Shown here: positions 1-8,374 of the stretch, piece after piece
How positions within the stretch are numbered: the first letter of the stretch is position 1
Layout of the letters: each line of letters begins with the position of its first letter
Origin: Fenollaria timonensis
GTDB lineage: Bacteria; Bacillota; Clostridia; Tissierellales; Peptoniphilaceae
Assembly (NCBI RefSeq): GCF_001457835.1
Contig: NZ_LN898229.1
Location: forward strand, 612,082-676,081
Reading direction: 5' to 3'
Length of the DNA: 64,000 nucleotides
Made by a program: the position numbers and the translations under genes
The notes under the pieces: generated by a model
Databases searched by the model: none
What the model saw: the letters and a program-made list of their open reading frames with translations, nothing else
What the model was told of the DNA's origin: nothing

Positions 1-232
1 GATTTGAAAGATAGTAAAGTAAGAAATTGCAAGAATAATTGCAATCTTAGAGCTTAAGCAAAAATATTAGAAAAATATAAAAATAATCGTGAGCAAATCG
101 TAAAAACGCAAAGAATTTAAATTATGTCACTCAAAATATCACCAAAATGTCGGTCAAAATGACGGTCAAAGTGAGGGTGAAATTAGGGTTATCCGTCGTT
201 TATTTACTTAGTGAATTATAGGAGGAAATATT
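1..232. other. AT-rich intergenic region with a 12-bp tandem repeat
   Basis: No convincing gene. A small inverted repeat (ATTGCAA/TTGCAAT, about 25-45) could be the terminator of a gene lying left of the window. From about 133 to 190, units related to TCAAAATGACGG recur at a 12-base spacing (AAAAT-like cores at 133, 144, 156, 168 and 180). The A-rich stretch 50-110 is weakly repetitive. The ribosome binding site GGAGGA of the next gene lies at the right edge. Confidence 0.5.
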
Positions 233-802
233 ATGAAAAAAACTGCTGTGTTACTTTATGATTCTTTTTGTCATTTTGAAATTAGTGTTGCTCTTGAAAT
301 TTTGGCACTTAAAAATAAAGAAATTGTTGTGTTTGCAAAAAGTAAAGAAGTAATATTAAGTGAAGAAAGACTAAAAATCGTACCTGATAAAACCATATTT
401 GACTTGGACATTAATGAATATGACAGCTTATTATTGCCGGGAGCAGTATATATAGAATCTGCAGTCAAAGATCCAGAAATTATAGAATTTATAAAAAAAT
501 TTAGCGATAAAGTAATAGGTGCCATATCAATTGCTCCAGTTTTGCTACTAAAAGCAGGAATTCTTAATGCTAAGCCATTTATGGCAGGTGTAAACAAAGA
601 AGAACTCTTAGAAGAAGGATTTTTAGAATCTGATTTAACTCTAATGAAAGATTGGGATGAATGTATAGAAAATCCAATTGAGGAGGGTTATATTTTAGAA
701 GATAAAATCATCACTTCAGTATCTTATAATTTTGTAAAGTTTGGAATACAATTTGCAAAAATGCTAGGAATTGAAATATCTCCAAAAAGTTTTGGAATTT
801 AA
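233..802 (+). CDS. DJ-1/PfpI family protein lacking the usual nucleophilic cysteine
   Basis: A 189-residue cytoplasmic protein with the DJ-1/PfpI (class I glutamine amidotransferase-like) fold: an N-terminal strand, an acidic residue in the LEILALKNK region, a LLLPGA loop (about 67-71) and the nucleophile-elbow segment GAISIAPVLLLKAGIL (96-111). Family members normally have cysteine at the elbow (AICxAP). Here the corresponding residue is Ser99, so the usual protease, deglycase or chaperone chemistry may be altered or lost. The start is supported by GGAGGA six bases upstream. It lies just ahead of two membrane-protein genes on the same strand. The local sequence is very AT-rich, which suggests an accessory region. 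The family call is firm; the function is not known. Confidence 0.8.
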   Translation: MKKTAVLLYDSFCHFEISVALEILALKNKEIVVFAKSKEVILSEERLKIVPDKTIFDLDINEYDSLLLPGAVYIESAVKDPEIIEFIKKFSDKVIGAISIAPVLLLKAGILNAKPFMAGVNKEELLEEGFLESDLTLMKDWDECIENPIEEGYILEDKIITSVSYNFVKFGIQFAKMLGIEISPKSFGI

Positions 803-832
803 AGTAATAATTATAAAATTCGAGGTATTAAA

Positions 833-1255
833 ATGAAAAATTATAAAAAACTTAGAATAATTACTTTAATTTCACATTTACTTATAATATCTTTCATAGC
901 ATTATTTATTAAATTTGAAGGAAAATTTAATTATATCTATGATACAGATCTTATAAAAAACACACAAAGTAGACTTATGGATTTAATATTTGCCTTATTG
1001 CTTTTAGCTCACTTTATATTAATTATAATTAATCTTGTAGTTTTATTGAAAAAAGTTTTAGAAAAACAATTGAAAGCTGTAGATTTATTCTACTCCTTAT
1101 ATCCTGTTTTAACCATTTTAATAATCACAGGATTTGATGGCAATAATTTAATAAATATTATAAAAGCACTAGTTAATATAATTATTGCTTTACTCACAAA
1201 TGGTATAGTGAAAACGAAAGAGGTAAACATGATACAACTTGTTTACAATAAATAG
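833..1255 (+). CDS. Small multi-pass membrane protein, unknown function
   Basis: A 140-residue protein that I do not recognise. It has about four hydrophobic segments (roughly residues 8-27, 50-72, 85-100 and 108-125) with lysine-rich connections, so it is probably an integral membrane protein. It begins 30 bases after the DJ-1-like gene and ends 12 bases before the VanZ-like gene, so the three are probably co-transcribed. A weak GAGG precedes the ATG. No catalytic or binding motif is visible. Confidence 0.65.
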   Translation: MKNYKKLRIITLISHLLIISFIALFIKFEGKFNYIYDTDLIKNTQSRLMDLIFALLLLAHFILIIINLVVLLKKVLEKQLKAVDLFYSLYPVLTILIITGFDGNNLINIIKALVNIIIALLTNGIVKTKEVNMIQLVYNK

Positions 1256-1267
1256 AAAGGAATTTTT

Positions 1268-1906
1268 ATGGATTTAGAATTTATTTTCAATCACGCAATA
1301 AGTGGATATCTGCCTATTATGGCATTACTAATATTATATTTTATAATATTAAAATCATTAGGCAATAGGTCAAGCAAAGGACATATAATTTTGGCTTTTA
1401 TATTTTCTTTTTATCTTGTCGGAGTTTTGTCTGCAACAGGTGTTTGTTTAAAAGCAAATTTTTCACCGAAATTTTCATTACTACCTTTTATAGATATGAT
1501 AAGAGGGCCTAAAGATGCAATTTTAAATGTAATTTTGTTTCTTCCATTAGGAATTTTTCTGCCACTACTCTATGAGCAATATAATAGCTTATCCAAAGTT
1601 TTTTTGCTTGGATTTCTATTTTCATTGTCTATAGAAATCATTCAAATGTTTGGATTTGGGACTACAGATATAAATGACTTGATTACGAATACTTTTGGAG
1701 CAGTACTAGGTTATGGAGTATATGAATTACTTAGTAGATCATTTTCCGATTCATTGCTTGAAAAATTTCGGACAAAAGGCAAATATAGCCTATATGAGCC
1801 AGTAATTCTGTGGACTATTACTATATTGATTATGCTGACTATCCAGCTTTATATCTACGATATTCTCTTTGCATCTAAGATGAGTGGAGAAATTCAAAAG
1901 TGGTAA
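1268..1906 (+). CDS. VanZ family membrane protein
   Basis: A 212-residue membrane protein with the VanZ-like pattern. An Asn-rich helix leads into LFLPLGIFLPLL (about 95-107). Then come a helix ending in SIEIIQMFGFGTTDINDLITN (each part shorter than the family's usual R-x-x-D-I-x-D motif) and a glycine-rich AVLGYGVYE segment. VanZ was first described as a low-level teicoplanin resistance protein; for most homologues no biochemical role is known. It has a GAAAGGA ribosome binding site and follows the preceding membrane gene closely. It has one more C-terminal hydrophobic helix (about 180-200) than the minimal domain. Confidence 0.8.
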   Translation: MDLEFIFNHAISGYLPIMALLILYFIILKSLGNRSSKGHIILAFIFSFYLVGVLSATGVCLKANFSPKFSLLPFIDMIRGPKDAILNVILFLPLGIFLPLLYEQYNSLSKVFLLGFLFSLSIEIIQMFGFGTTDINDLITNTFGAVLGYGVYELLSRSFSDSLLEKFRTKGKYSLYEPVILWTITILIMLTIQLYIYDILFASKMSGEIQKW

Positions 1907-1984
1907 TATTCTATAAATAGGCAAGCTTATAAAATGGCATAGTGCACATAATTACAGATGAAAGGATAATGGACTAGTTATAGC

Positions 1985-2455
1985 ATGAAATTTATTGTAA
2001 AAGAAATAATTGATAAAAAAGAAAAAGAAAATATCGCTAGAGAAGTGTTTAACGATCTACCAGAATGGTTCGGCTTGCCCGAGAGCACAGAAAATTACAT
2101 TCAAGAGTCACAAGAAAAGCCATTCATAGCAAGCTTTTATAAAGACGAGCTAGTAGGCTTCATCGTCCTTGGCACAAGCAGCCCAGACTGTGCAGAGATC
2201 TTTGTTATGGGCGTAAAGAAAAAATTCCATCATCACGGCGCAGGAAGAGAGCTAAATAAGGCCTATGAAGACTTAGCAAAGAGCTTAGGCTACACTTACA
2301 CACAGGTAAAAACCGTTCAGTCCGGCCATTACGAAGAGTACGACATAACGAATAAATTTTACAAAGCAGTCGGATATAAAGAATTAGAAGTCTTTCCGGA
2401 TTTGTGGGACGAGTGGAACCCTTGTCAAATATATGTAAAGTACTTGAGTGAGTGA
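1985..2455 (+). CDS. GNAT family N-acetyltransferase
   Basis: A 156-residue acetyl-CoA-dependent acetyltransferase of the GNAT fold. Strand 4 (AEIFVMGVKKKFHHHGAG) runs into the pyrophosphate-binding loop, here HHHGAGREL instead of the usual R/Q-x-x-G-x-G/A. A C-terminal NKFYKAVGYKE segment resembles the typical N-x-x-F-Y-x-x-x-G-F motif. The substrate cannot be told from sequence. Codon use is visibly less AT-rich than in the three genes before it. No strong Shine-Dalgarno was seen, so the start is less certain than the frame. Confidence 0.85.
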   Translation: MKFIVKEIIDKKEKENIAREVFNDLPEWFGLPESTENYIQESQEKPFIASFYKDELVGFIVLGTSSPDCAEIFVMGVKKKFHHHGAGRELNKAYEDLAKSLGYTYTQVKTVQSGHYEEYDITNKFYKAVGYKELEVFPDLWDEWNPCQIYVKYLSE

Positions 2456-2502
2456 AAAGATTATTAATCACACAAACTATTTTAAAGAGCTATAAACAAT
2501 AA

Positions 2503-2525
2503 AGAGGGCAGATTAACTGTCCTCT
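2503..2525. terminator. Hairpin between convergent genes
   Basis: A 9-bp stem (AGAGGGCAG / CTGTCCTCT, one wobble) around the loop ATTAA. It lies between the GNAT gene (+) and the small lipoprotein gene (-) and could serve both, although the T-tract on either side is short. Confidence 0.6.
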
Positions 2526-2554
2526 ATCTTTATGCATTGACTAAAAATTAATAA

Positions 2555-2883
2555 CTACTCCTTAATCAATTTTTTGTAAACTTTCTCCACTTCATCAGCG
2601 AGATTTTTATAAGCACTATCACTTCTTGAGCAAGCACCATCTATAAGCAATCAAAATCCTCTTTGATGTACTCTTCCAGCTGCTTGTCAGAAAGAATCTC
2701 CTTAATGTCAGCACCAGCTTCTAAACCATTCTTTTTTAACAATTCATAGAGCTCATGCGCATCCATCGCTTCAAGATCAGCCTTTGTGTAGAGGTCTTCA
2801 TCCTTATTCGCACAAGCAGCAGATGTTAAAACTATAAGCATCAAAGAAAGAAGAAAAGCAATTATTCGTCTAGATTTATACAT
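2555..2883 (-). pseudogene. Small lipoprotein gene with a probable 3' frameshift
   Basis: The intact reading frame runs from the ATG at 2883 (AGGAGG just upstream) to a TAG at 2641-2643 and gives an 80-residue lipoprotein. It has a basic N-terminus, a hydrophobic core and the lipobox LTSAAC (Cys about 24), followed by an acidic helical segment ending in EDFDCL. Directly beyond the stop, a frame offset by one base stays open for 28 more codons to a TAG at 2555-2557. That extension has clear protein character (a helix rich in K, E, L, V and Y ending KKLIKE). A single-base indel near 2640 would join them into a protein of about 110 residues. Function unknown. An upstream ATG at 2946 in the same frame lacks a ribosome binding site. 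Confidence 0.6.
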
Positions 2884-2987
2884 AAAACGCCTCCTATAAA
2901 TACTATGAATATTCTTTATGTCATTATACCACTTTACCATATTCATGTCAATCGTTTCGAAAAAGCATATATATTGCTGCGATACTA

Positions 2988-3019
2988 TTGCTATTGTTCC
3001 GATAAAATGATAAAATAAA
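2988..3019 (+). promoter_or_regulatory. Promoter, first copy of a 32-bp duplicated sequence
   Basis: TTGCTA, a 17-base spacer, then TAAAAT, about 50 bases upstream of the next start codon. The whole 32-base stretch is repeated exactly at 3703-3734 in front of the following gene. Confidence 0.75.
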
Positions 3020-3067
3020 TTATATACTTAGAAAATAGACTTAAGAAGTAAATTAGGTGGTGAGTTA

Positions 3068-3676
3068 ATGAACATAACTAGAATCAACACATACGACGAC
3101 CAGCGGTTTAGTCAAGAAGCGCTTAACCAGCATGGCTGCTACCTTGCAGATGGCGATGTGTCTATTGAGATCAAAATCATATCACAGAGCGAGGCAATAA
3201 TAAAAGGAGACAAAACATATTTCAACGAGGTCATAGACGAGTTTCGCTTCAACTCAGAGCATATCACAAAATTTTATGACGAAAGCGGTGAGCTTGTAAA
3301 GCAATTCAAAGGTGTCGAGCTTTTTAAGCTTGATATAGATAAAATCCAGCCGATACAGTTCTTCGTCGATAGAGATAAATTAGAAGCAGTTAAGAGCTTT
3401 GTGGGTGGCGAAGAAGACGTAATCATCCCCGTTGCGATGCATGAGGGAACATACGTATCCTTAGATGGCCACACACGCCTCTACTTTGCTTATATACTTG
3501 GCTTCAAGCACGTCTACGCTTATTTTAGCGAAGACTTCGATGGCTTCGACTACTTCTTTGATGAAGCAAGAAAAAGAAATATATACTCAGCAAAAGACTT
3601 GATTTTGCTTGAGCATGAGGTATATGTAGAGAAGTGGGATAAGTTTTGCGATGATTATTATATGAATAGAGAGTGA
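3068..3676 (+). CDS. Uncharacterised protein with a ParB/sulfiredoxin-like segment
   Basis: A 202-residue soluble protein. The middle contains the pattern P-V-A-M-H-E-G-T-Y-V-S-L-D-G-H-T-R-L (about 123-140), then a helix and LGFKHVYAYF. This resembles the DGHHR-L-x-A-A-x-x-x-G motif of the ParB/sulfiredoxin (ParBc) fold that binds nucleotide. The rest is acidic and has no motif I can name. The start has GGTGG four to nine bases upstream. The gene is monocistronic and sits between two copies of the same 32-bp promoter. A DNA-partitioning role is unlikely because there is no HTH. The fold assignment is tentative. Confidence 0.55.
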   Translation: MNITRINTYDDQRFSQEALNQHGCYLADGDVSIEIKIISQSEAIIKGDKTYFNEVIDEFRFNSEHITKFYDESGELVKQFKGVELFKLDIDKIQPIQFFVDRDKLEAVKSFVGGEEDVIIPVAMHEGTYVSLDGHTRLYFAYILGFKHVYAYFSEDFDGFDYFFDEARKRNIYSAKDLILLEHEVYVEKWDKFCDDYYMNRE

Positions 3677-3702
3677 ATGGGTGGGGTGTTGGCCTGATAC
3701 CC

Positions 3703-3734
3703 TTGCTATTGTTCCGATAAAATGATAAAATAAA
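3703..3734 (+). promoter_or_regulatory. Promoter, second copy of the 32-bp duplicated sequence
   Basis: Identical to 2988-3019: TTGCTA, 17 bases, TAAAAT. It drives the small membrane protein gene starting at 3764. Confidence 0.75.
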
Positions 3735-3763
3735 ATTATTACTGTTATATAGGAGATGAAAAT

Positions 3764-4021
3764 ATGGAAATTTTAAGAATTATACTTCCTCTTCTCATTG
3801 TCTGTGTAGTAGTGGTCTACATCATACAAACAGCTAAGAAAAGGCAAGGCGATGACAAGGGCGAAAAAACGGAAGAAACCTACATGTCTGAGGGCATGGC
3901 TATAGGTATGTGTTTAGGAATTGCTGTATCCATAGCAATGGATGCTGACAATATAGCCATCGGCTTGTCGGTCGGCATGATGCTTGGCATGAGTGTCGGT
4001 ATGAGAATTAAGAAGAAATAA
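3764..4021 (+). CDS. Small membrane protein with glycine-zipper-like C-terminus
   Basis: An 85-residue protein. It has one clear N-terminal membrane helix (about 4-22), a charged linker, then a Gly/Met/Ala-rich stretch (about 43-80) in which G recurs every four residues: EGMAIGMCLGIAVSI and later GLSVGMMLGMSVGM. This suggests a hairpin of closely packed helices. The stretch reads as two similar halves. It has a GGAGATG ribosome binding site, its own promoter and a strong terminator after it. Function unknown. Confidence 0.65.
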   Translation: MEILRIILPLLIVCVVVVYIIQTAKKRQGDDKGEKTEETYMSEGMAIGMCLGIAVSIAMDADNIAIGLSVGMMLGMSVGMRIKKK

Positions 4022-4051
4022 ATAAACAATTTAAGATTTACTATTATAAAC

Positions 4052-4091
4052 ACTCTCTTTACTATTTTGTTCAGTAAAGAGGGTATTTTTT
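4052..4091 (+). terminator. Rho-independent terminator
   Basis: A stem of about 12 bp (ACTCTCTTTACT / AGTAAAGAGGGT, one wobble) with a 9-base loop, followed by ATTTTTTTA. It ends the small membrane protein gene. Confidence 0.85.
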
Positions 4092-4165
4092 TATTTCTCA
4101 TCCTCGCTATAGATATGGTCAATATATCACGATTAGTCTTTTGTTTTATTTTTTAAACACGGCTA

Positions 4166-4216
4166 TTGACAATGATAATCAGTGATGATATAATAATACC
4201 GACATTAGTGTCGGTA
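4166..4216 (+). promoter_or_regulatory. Consensus promoter with TetR operator and Fur-like box
   Basis: A perfect promoter: TTGACA (4166-4171), a 17-base spacer, TATAAT (4189-4194). Downstream lies the perfect palindrome TACCGACA-TTAG-TGTCGGTA (4197-4216), which covers the expected start site and is the likely autoregulatory TetR operator. The spacer region 4168-4186 (GACAATGATAATCAGTGAT) matches the classical 19-base Fur box at 14 of 19 positions, mostly in the left two thirds. The palindrome and promoter are clear; the Fur site is an inference. Confidence 0.8.
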
Positions 4217-4232
4217 TGGGGGTGATTATGAA

Positions 4233-4817
4233 ATGAAAATGGAAGCTGATGAAAGAAAAGAGCAGATTAGACAAGCGGCCATGAAAGTTTTTTTGGACAA
4301 GGGATTTAGAAATACAGTTATGAATGACATTATGGAAGCGACTGGGCTTTCCAGAGGCGGATTGTATCATCATTATGGTTCTACCTATGAAATTTTATAC
4401 GATATTATGGTAGAAGGTAATCTAAATAGGAAGGATATTATTCAAAAATCAATTAATGATGAAGGTTTAATATTAAGTCCGCACTTGTTTTCGAGAATGA
4501 TCATAGACAAGATACTTGCAGATAATGATTATGCAAAGCTATATATTATGTTTTTATGTGAGTTAAAAGAAAATGATGACTTGAAAGAACTATATGTGAA
4601 AATAAAAAAAGAGTCCATACAAGTATTTAAAGAATTATTTTATAGTTTGTTTAAAGAGTTGCCGTCAGATGAAACGTTTGAGTTTATGATTAATATCATG
4701 AATTCTGGCTTGATGGCTTGCGAAATTTTGAATGCGCGTGAGAATTTTACAAAAAATAAGATATATCTAACTGAAATGATAGAGACTTATTTTACAAATG
4801 TTATGAAAAAAAGATGA
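4233..4817 (+). CDS. TetR/AcrR family transcriptional regulator
   Basis: A 194-residue repressor. The N-terminal helix-turn-helix spans about residues 8-55, with the family signature F-x-x-x-G-F-x-x-T-x-x-x-D-I-x-x-x-x-G-x-S-x-G-x-x-Y-x-H. The C-terminal ligand domain is all-helical. The gene follows its own promoter and palindromic operator by 17 bases (GGGGGTG Shine-Dalgarno). It overlaps the start region of the ABC transporter pair, so it most likely represses all three genes. The ligand is unknown, probably a transporter substrate. A three-codon ATG AAA TGA at 4228 precedes the chosen start. Confidence 0.9.
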   Translation: MKMEADERKEQIRQAAMKVFLDKGFRNTVMNDIMEATGLSRGGLYHHYGSTYEILYDIMVEGNLNRKDIIQKSINDEGLILSPHLFSRMIIDKILADNDYAKLYIMFLCELKENDDLKELYVKIKKESIQVFKELFYSLFKELPSDETFEFMINIMNSGLMACEILNARENFTKNKIYLTEMIETYFTNVMKKR

Positions 4818-4834
4818 TGAAAGGAGTTAAATTT

Positions 4835-6553
4835 ATGGATCTATTAAAAAAATACATTAAGAGAAATAAAACACCATATTTTATTTCTGTGTTATTTGCA
4901 ATACTTGGAGTAATTTCAAATCTTTTTGTATATATTATTCTAAGTAAGGTGATTATATCATTGATTGATGGTAGCCAAGATTTTTATTACTATATAAATA
5001 AAATTTTCTTTATACTTTCATGTCTTATAATCAAAGAAGTGTTTATGTTTTTGTCAACCATGATTTCTCATAAAACAGCCTATCAAATAATACGAGATAT
5101 AAGAAAAAGTCTTATGGAAAAATTATTTAATATGCCATTAGGAGATATATTGAATGAATCTACTGGTAAGTTAAAAGACATAATTGTAAATCAAGTCGAT
5201 AATACTGAAACAACATTGGCTCATATGATACCTGAGATGACAGCTAATTTAGTAGGACCTATAATATTATTTGTTTACATGTTAATTTTAGATTATAGAC
5301 TAAGTTTAATATCTTTAATTCCATTAGTTATTGGTGGTTTTTTTATGGCAGGGCCCATGAAAAGAATGAAGGTAAAGTTTCCACAAGCAGTTAAAATTGG
5401 CCAAGATATGAATAATTCCGTGGTTGAATATATAAATGGAATAGAGGTTATTAAAACATTTAATCAAGGCGAAAAATCTTATAGAAAATACAGGGACAAT
5501 GTGTATAAAAAGGCAAATTATTATTACGATTGGATGGGAGAAAATACAAGAGACTATGCGATAAGTATGTCTATTGCTCCAGTTGGTATTTTGACAATTA
5601 TACCATTTGGTTTATATTTCTGTATGAATGGTTCACTAGATGGTGGTGTATTTTTAACATTGATAATCCTTTCTTTTGGAACTATCCAAAATATTATGAG
5701 AGTAATGACTTTTGAAGATGATATTGGAAGAATGTCAACTATTTTCGAAGAGATTAAAAATATACTTTCTGCGAGAGAATTATCTCATAAAAATGAAGAT
5801 TTGGATATGATAATTTATAATATAGAGATGAAAAACGTAGATTTTTCTTATGAAAAAGATAAGCAAGTCCTAAACAATATAAATATAAATATAGAAGAAG
5901 GAAGTGTGAATGCTTTAGTAGGCGAATCGGGTTCGGGAAAGTCGACTATTGCAAAACTAATTTCAGGATTTTGGGACGTAGATAGTGGTTCTATAAGTAT
6001 AGGTAATATAAATATTAAAGATATGTCCCTTGAAAAGCTATCTAATATTATTTCCTATGTAGCACAAGATAATTTTCTTTTTGATATGTCAATTAAAGAT
6101 AACATCAGGATAGGAAATAAAAATGCTAGTGATGAGGAAATAATTGAAGTATGTAAGAAAGCAGCCTGCCATGATTTTATAATGAAGTTATCAGATGGAT
6201 ATGATACAAGAGTAGGAGAAGCTGGTAAACATTTATCTGGAGGAGAAAGGCAAAGAATATCAATTGCAAGAGCTATGATAAAGAATGCTCCAATAGTCAT
6301 TTTAGATGAGGCTACATCTTATATCGACCCTGAAAATGAGGCCTTGATTCAAGATGCAATATCAGAGCTTGTCAAAGGAAAAACTCTAATTATAATTGCC
6401 CATCGTTTAAAGACAATAACCGATGCAGATAATATATTTGTAATTAAAAATGGAGAACTTGCATGTAAAGGAAGTCATGAAAAGCTTTTGAAGGAATCAA
6501 AAGATTATCACGATCTTTGGGTAACTGCTTTGAAAGGAGAAAAAGATGCTTAG
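4835..6553 (+). CDS. ABC transporter, fused permease/ATPase half (subunit 1)
   Basis: About 572 residues with a type IV (exporter-fold) membrane domain of six helices in the first ~300 residues, then a nucleotide-binding domain: Walker A GESGSGKST (about 363-371), Q-loop SYVAQDN, signature LSGGERQR (about 467), Walker B IVILDEAT and H-loop AHRL. The ATG at 4835 is preferred over 4814 because AAGGAG lies eight bases before it. It overlaps the next gene by eight bases, so the two form a heterodimer. Gene order (TetR, half 1, half 2) resembles drug exporters. It also resembles the exporter-fold siderophore importers (YbtPQ/IrtAB type), which the Fur-like box in the promoter would fit. The direction of transport is unproven. 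Confidence 0.88.
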   Translation: MDLLKKYIKRNKTPYFISVLFAILGVISNLFVYIILSKVIISLIDGSQDFYYYINKIFFILSCLIIKEVFMFLSTMISHKTAYQIIRDIRKSLMEKLFNMPLGDILNESTGKLKDIIVNQVDNTETTLAHMIPEMTANLVGPIILFVYMLILDYRLSLISLIPLVIGGFFMAGPMKRMKVKFPQAVKIGQDMNNSVVEYINGIEVIKTFNQGEKSYRKYRDNVYKKANYYYDWMGENTRDYAISMSIAPVGILTIIPFGLYFCMNGSLDGGVFLTLIILSFGTIQNIMRVMTFEDDIGRMSTIFEEIKNILSARELSHKNEDLDMIIYNIEMKNVDFSYEKDKQVLNNININIEEGSVNALVGESGSGKSTIAKLISGFWDVDSGSISIGNINIKDMSLEKLSNIISYVAQDNFLFDMSIKDNIRIGNKNASDEEIIEVCKKAACHDFIMKLSDGYDTRVGEAGKHLSGGERQRISIARAMIKNAPIVILDEATSYIDPENEALIQDAISELVKGKTLIIIAHRLKTITDADNIFVIKNGELACKGSHEKLLKESKDYHDLWVTALKGEKDA

Positions 6554-8282
6554 TGTTTTTAAAAAGGTATGGAATTTTTCTATTGAAGAACAAGTGTATA
6601 TAAAAAAATCAATATTTGCTAATTTTTTCGGTTCTATTTTTAATGCTTTACAATTTGCAGCAATTTATTATGCGATTGTTGGGATAGTAAACAAGGATAT
6701 AAGTTACAAAACAATTGGAATATCAAGTTTACTTTTATTAATTAGTATAGCTGGAGTAATTATTTCAAAAAATTTCTCTATGCTCAAACAAACACATGCT
6801 GGATATTTTATGGCTGGACACAAGAGAATTGAATTAGGTGAAAAAATAAAAAAAGTTCCCATGGGATTCTTCTCAAGTCTAAGTTTAGGAAATTTAACAA
6901 CTATTGCGACTACTAACTTAGATAATGTAGAAACTTGGGTCCCAACTTTGTATATTATGGTTTTCGGTGGTATGCTTAATGCTATTGTTTTTATCTTATC
7001 CTTATTTTTGTTTTCTTATAAGGTTGGTATTGCAGCAATAGTTGGGTCGATTGTATTTTTATTGATTGTTGCTCTTATGCAAAAAAAGTCCAGTAAAAAT
7101 GCAGATAAGATTCACGAGATTCAGGTATCACTTACCAAAGAAGTCTTATCAACATTGCAAGGAATGCAAATTATAAAATCATACAATCTGAGAGGAAGTA
7201 ATAATAAAAAACTTGACAAAAGCTTTGATGGTGCTAGTAAATATTCTTTTGATTTAGAAAAAACTATAATGCCATATAGTTTATTAGCTAAAATCATAAT
7301 AGCTATAACAATTTGTTTGATGCTATTTATATCAATAAAATTGTATTTCGTTGAAAACAGTCAAATAGTCAATACTATTATGATACTTATAGCAAGTTTT
7401 GTAATATTTGATGGGCTTATAGCATCTGGATCTGCTATGGCAATGCTAAGAATGGTTGAGAATGCAATAGATTCTTATTCCTATGTAAATGATATGGAAG
7501 ATATGGAAGAAGGAGAAGTTTCAGAGCCTATAAAAAATCACAATATAGTATTTAAAAATGTTTCTTTCTCTTATGATGATAGACCAATTTTAAAAAATGT
7601 ATCAGCAGAGATAAAAGAAAATACTATGACTGCCATAGTTGGTCCAAGTGGGTCAGGTAAGACTACTTTCTGTAATTTAATAGCTAGATTTTGGGATGTA
7701 AATTCAGGTGGAATTTTAATAGGTGGAGAAAATATTAAAAATTATAAGATAGAAAACCTTATGAATTCAATTTCCATGGTATTTCAAGATGTATATCTAT
7801 TTGAGGATACAATTGAAAACAATATAAAATTTGGAAAACAAAATGCGAGCCATGAAGAAGTAGTTCAAGCTGCTAAAAAAGCAAGGTGTCACGAATTTAT
7901 AGAAGCTTTACCAGAAGGATATGACACTATCATCGGAGAAGGTGGAGCAAGTCTATCAGGTGGAGAAAAACAAAGAATCTCCATAGCAAGAGCCATGCTA
8001 AAAGACGCGGACATCATAATCTTTGACGAAGCAACTGCAAATATAGACCCAGAAAATGAAGATAAATTAAAAGAAGCTATAGAAGAGCTTACAAAGAACA
8101 AAACAGTCATTATGATTGCCCATAGACTAAAGACAATTAGAAATGCTGACCAGATTTTAGTTTTAAAAGATGGAGAAATAGTAGAACGTGGAAATCATAA
8201 AGAACTGATTAAGAATGATGGACTTTATTCTGACCTTATCAATGCAAAAGCTAAGGCAGAGTCGTGGAAATTAATGAATTAG
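6546..8282 (+). CDS. ABC transporter, fused permease/ATPase half (subunit 2)
   Basis: A 578-residue partner of the preceding gene with the same architecture: six membrane helices, Walker A GPSGSGKTT (about 366-374), Q-loop MVFQDVYLFED, signature LSGGEKQR (about 470), Walker B IIIFDEAT, H-loop AHRL. Both halves keep the catalytic Glu after Walker B, so both ATP sites look competent. Translation is probably coupled, because the ATG lies inside the 3' end of subunit 1. A terminator follows at once, closing a three-gene operon with the TetR gene. The AT content is higher than in the housekeeping part of the window. Confidence 0.88.
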   Translation: MLSVFKKVWNFSIEEQVYIKKSIFANFFGSIFNALQFAAIYYAIVGIVNKDISYKTIGISSLLLLISIAGVIISKNFSMLKQTHAGYFMAGHKRIELGEKIKKVPMGFFSSLSLGNLTTIATTNLDNVETWVPTLYIMVFGGMLNAIVFILSLFLFSYKVGIAAIVGSIVFLLIVALMQKKSSKNADKIHEIQVSLTKEVLSTLQGMQIIKSYNLRGSNNKKLDKSFDGASKYSFDLEKTIMPYSLLAKIIIAITICLMLFISIKLYFVENSQIVNTIMILIASFVIFDGLIASGSAMAMLRMVENAIDSYSYVNDMEDMEEGEVSEPIKNHNIVFKNVSFSYDDRPILKNVSAEIKENTMTAIVGPSGSGKTTFCNLIARFWDVNSGGILIGGENIKNYKIENLMNSISMVFQDVYLFEDTIENNIKFGKQNASHEEVVQAAKKARCHEFIEALPEGYDTIIGEGGASLSGGEKQRISIARAMLKDADIIIFDEATANIDPENEDKLKEAIEELTKNKTVIMIAHRLKTIRNADQILVLKDGEIVERGNHKELIKNDGLYSDLINAKAKAESWKLMN

Positions 8283-8288
8283 AATGAG

Positions 8289-8317
8289 GAGATAGGTGTG
8301 AGAGCCTATCTCTTTTT
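8289..8317 (+). terminator. Rho-independent terminator of the TetR-ABC operon
   Basis: A perfect 8-bp stem GAGATAGG / CCTATCTC with an 8-base loop and five Ts, starting seven bases after the stop codon. Confidence 0.85.
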
Positions 8318-8374
8318 ATGCAAATGGATTTAATTGTGATATAATATAATCAATAATCTAAGTGGAGGTATAAT

